From assembly GCA_029571425.1 (NCBI GenBank), contig JAKPSR010000343.1, positions 1-6,083 of the forward strand: a DNA stretch of 6,083 nucleotides, given 5' to 3'. Source of the stretch: Spirochaetota bacterium (GTDB taxonomy: Bacteria > Spirochaetota > Spirochaetia > Treponematales > Treponemataceae). The notes beneath the pieces were generated by a model that made no database searches, had not been told where the DNA came from, and saw nothing but the letters and a program-made list of their open reading frames with translations. This document shows positions 5,021-6,083 of this stretch, piece after piece. A program made the translations under genes and the position numbers. Position 1 is the first letter of the stretch; every line of letters begins with the position of its first letter.

Positions 5021-6013
5021 ATGACCAGCTATAAAGAACTTGGTCTCGTCAACACCAGGGATATGTTCGCGAAGGCCGTCAAGGGCGGATACGCGATTCC
5101 CGCCTACAATTTCAACAACATGGAGCAGATGCAGGCGATCATCCAGGCCTGCGTCGAAACCAAGAGCCCGGTGATCCTGCAGGTTTCCTCCGGCGCGCGG
5201 AAGTACGCCAACAAGAACCTTCTTCGGAACATGGCGCGCGGCGCCGTCGAGTACGCCCATGAGCTGGGCTGCGACATCCCGATCGTCCTCCACCTCGACC
5301 ACGGCGACAGCTTCGAGCTCTGCGTCGACTGCATCGAGAGCGGCTTCTCCTCAGTCATGATCGACGGGTCCCACCTGTCCTACGACGAGAACGTCGCCCT
5401 GACCAAGAAGGTCTGCGACTACGCCCACAAGCACGACGTCACCGTCGAGGGTGAGCTCGGGGTCCTGGCCGGCGTCGAGGACGACGTCTCCGCCGAGGAG
5501 AGCCACTACACCAAGCCCGAGGAGGTCCAGGACTTCGTGAAGAAAACCGGCGTCGACTCCCTCGCCATCTCGATCGGCACCAGCCACGGCCGCCAGAAGT
5601 TTAAGCCCGCCCAGTGCACCCGCAACGCCGACGGCATCCTGATCCCGCCCCCCCTCGCCTTCGAAATCCTCGCGGAGATCGAGAAAAAGCTTCCCGGCTT
5701 CCCGATCGTCCTCCACGGCTCCTCCTCGGTGCCGATCGAGTACGTCAAGGAAATCGAGAAGTACGGCGGCAAGCTCTCCGACTCCGTCGGCATCCCGGAG
5801 GAGCAGCTCCGCAAGGCCGCGAAGAGCGCCGTCTGCAAGATCAACATCGATTCCGACGGCCGCCTCGCGATGACCGCCGCTATCCGCAAGGTCCTTTCCG
5901 AGAAGCCGGACGAGTTCGATCCCCGCAAGTACCTCGGGCCCGCCCGTGACGAGCTTAAGAAGCTCTACATGCACAAGAACATCAACGTGCTCGGCAGCGC
6001 CAACCGCGTGTAA
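5021..6013 (+). CDS. fba: Class II (zinc-dependent) fructose-1,6-bisphosphate aldolase
   Basis: 330 residues, full length for its subgroup. It reversibly splits fructose-1,6-bisphosphate into dihydroxyacetone phosphate and glyceraldehyde-3-phosphate in cytosolic glycolysis and gluconeogenesis. Class II hallmarks are complete: IPAYNFNN (26-33), LHLDHGDS with catalytic D93 and zinc ligand H94, MIDGSHLSYDEN (113-124), VEGELGVLAGVEDD (142-155), AISIGTSHG with zinc ligand H189, VLHGSSSVP with zinc ligand H232, and the substrate-binding KINIDSDGR (273-281). Positions are assigned by comparison with the E. coli enzyme from memory. The segment after GTSHG (RQKFKPAQCTRNADG) resembles, from memory, the treponemal type. 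The start is supported by AAAGGAG 6 bp upstream and a matched promoter. Codon use is strongly biased to C- and G-ending codons (nearly all lysines AAG), more so than its neighbours, as expected for a highly expressed gene. That bias also creates long open frames on the other strand that are not genes. Confidence 0.97.
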   Translation: MTSYKELGLVNTRDMFAKAVKGGYAIPAYNFNNMEQMQAIIQACVETKSPVILQVSSGARKYANKNLLRNMARGAVEYAHELGCDIPIVLHLDHGDSFELCVDCIESGFSSVMIDGSHLSYDENVALTKKVCDYAHKHDVTVEGELGVLAGVEDDVSAEESHYTKPEEVQDFVKKTGVDSLAISIGTSHGRQKFKPAQCTRNADGILIPPPLAFEILAEIEKKLPGFPIVLHGSSSVPIEYVKEIEKYGGKLSDSVGIPEEQLRKAAKSAVCKINIDSDGRLAMTAAIRKVLSEKPDEFDPRKYLGPARDELKKLYMHKNINVLGSANRV

Positions 6014-6034
6014 TCGCGCAAGGCAACATGAATG

Positions 6035-6063
6035 AAAAAGCCGCCCGATGGGCGGCTTTTTTT
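6035..6063 (+). terminator. Intrinsic terminator of fba, possibly bidirectional
   Basis: A 12-bp stem AAAAAGCCGCCC/GGGCGGCTTTTT with a GAT loop starts 21 bp after the fba stop and ends in a run of T (to 6063). The A-run on the left arm could also terminate transcription from the right. The stem core (AAGCCGCC) matches that of the flaA terminator. Confidence 0.93.
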
Positions 6064-6083
6064 ATGCGAGCGGTAGTAAACGG

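Noticed and set aside
4769..5302. N-terminal extension of the first flaA gene, giving a 428-residue frame
   Set aside because: It is antisense to the start of fba, crosses both promoters, and would bury the signal peptide; the ATG at 4768 has a good ribosome binding site.
5351..5974. Minus-strand 207-residue frame opposite fba
   Set aside because: It is produced by the high third-position GC of fba; the translation is a low-complexity run of L, D, V, G and A.

Overview
This GC-rich window looks like chromosomal DNA from a spirochaete, most likely in or near the Treponema group. The best evidence is a tandem pair of FlaA-type flagellar sheath protein genes, since FlaA is characteristic of spirochaete periplasmic flagella. 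They sit divergently next to a class II fructose-bisphosphate aldolase gene. From memory, Treponema pallidum has the same neighbours (TP0662 aldolase, TP0663/TP0664 FlaA family). That comparison is recalled, not searched.

Layout, left to right. (1) Positions 1-1092, minus strand: the start of a division and cell-wall (dcw) cluster, with mraZ followed 6 bp later by rsmH, which runs off the left edge. mraZ has a strong sigma70-type promoter with an AT-rich upstream tract. Downstream of it, TGGGA-like boxes repeat at about 10 bp from the -10 hexamer into the GTG start codon, as expected for MraZ self-regulation. (2) Positions 1111-2074, plus strand: a divergent two-gene unit joined by an ATGA overlap. 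It encodes a 79-residue protein of unknown function and a 230-residue protein with a possible PD-(D/E)XK-like nuclease core (E12, D35, E45-x-Q47) and a possible C-terminal winged helix. Its promoter lies so close to the first ATG that the mRNA may be leaderless. (3) Positions 2052-3218, minus strand: a soluble histidine kinase with an N-terminal cyclic-nucleotide-binding-type sensor domain. Its 3' end overlaps the preceding gene by 23 bp, tail to tail. (4) Positions 3241-4849, minus strand: a two-gene flaA operon, again with an ATGA overlap. It has a perfect-consensus TTGACA-N17-TATAAT promoter, a perfect 18-bp palindrome over the -10/+1 region, and a strong intrinsic terminator. (5) Positions 4962-6063, plus strand: fba with its own promoter, a good ribosome binding site, strongly biased codon use and a terminator.

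The genes do not form one pathway. Division and cell-wall control, motility structure, signal transduction and glycolysis lie side by side. The least understood parts are the 79/230-residue gene pair, the kinase with no visible partner, and the palindrome at the flaA promoter. No tRNA, rRNA, CRISPR array, insertion sequence or attachment site was seen. The only gap near 300 bp is the 252-bp flaA/fba intergenic region (4769-5020), which holds the two divergent promoters and the palindrome.
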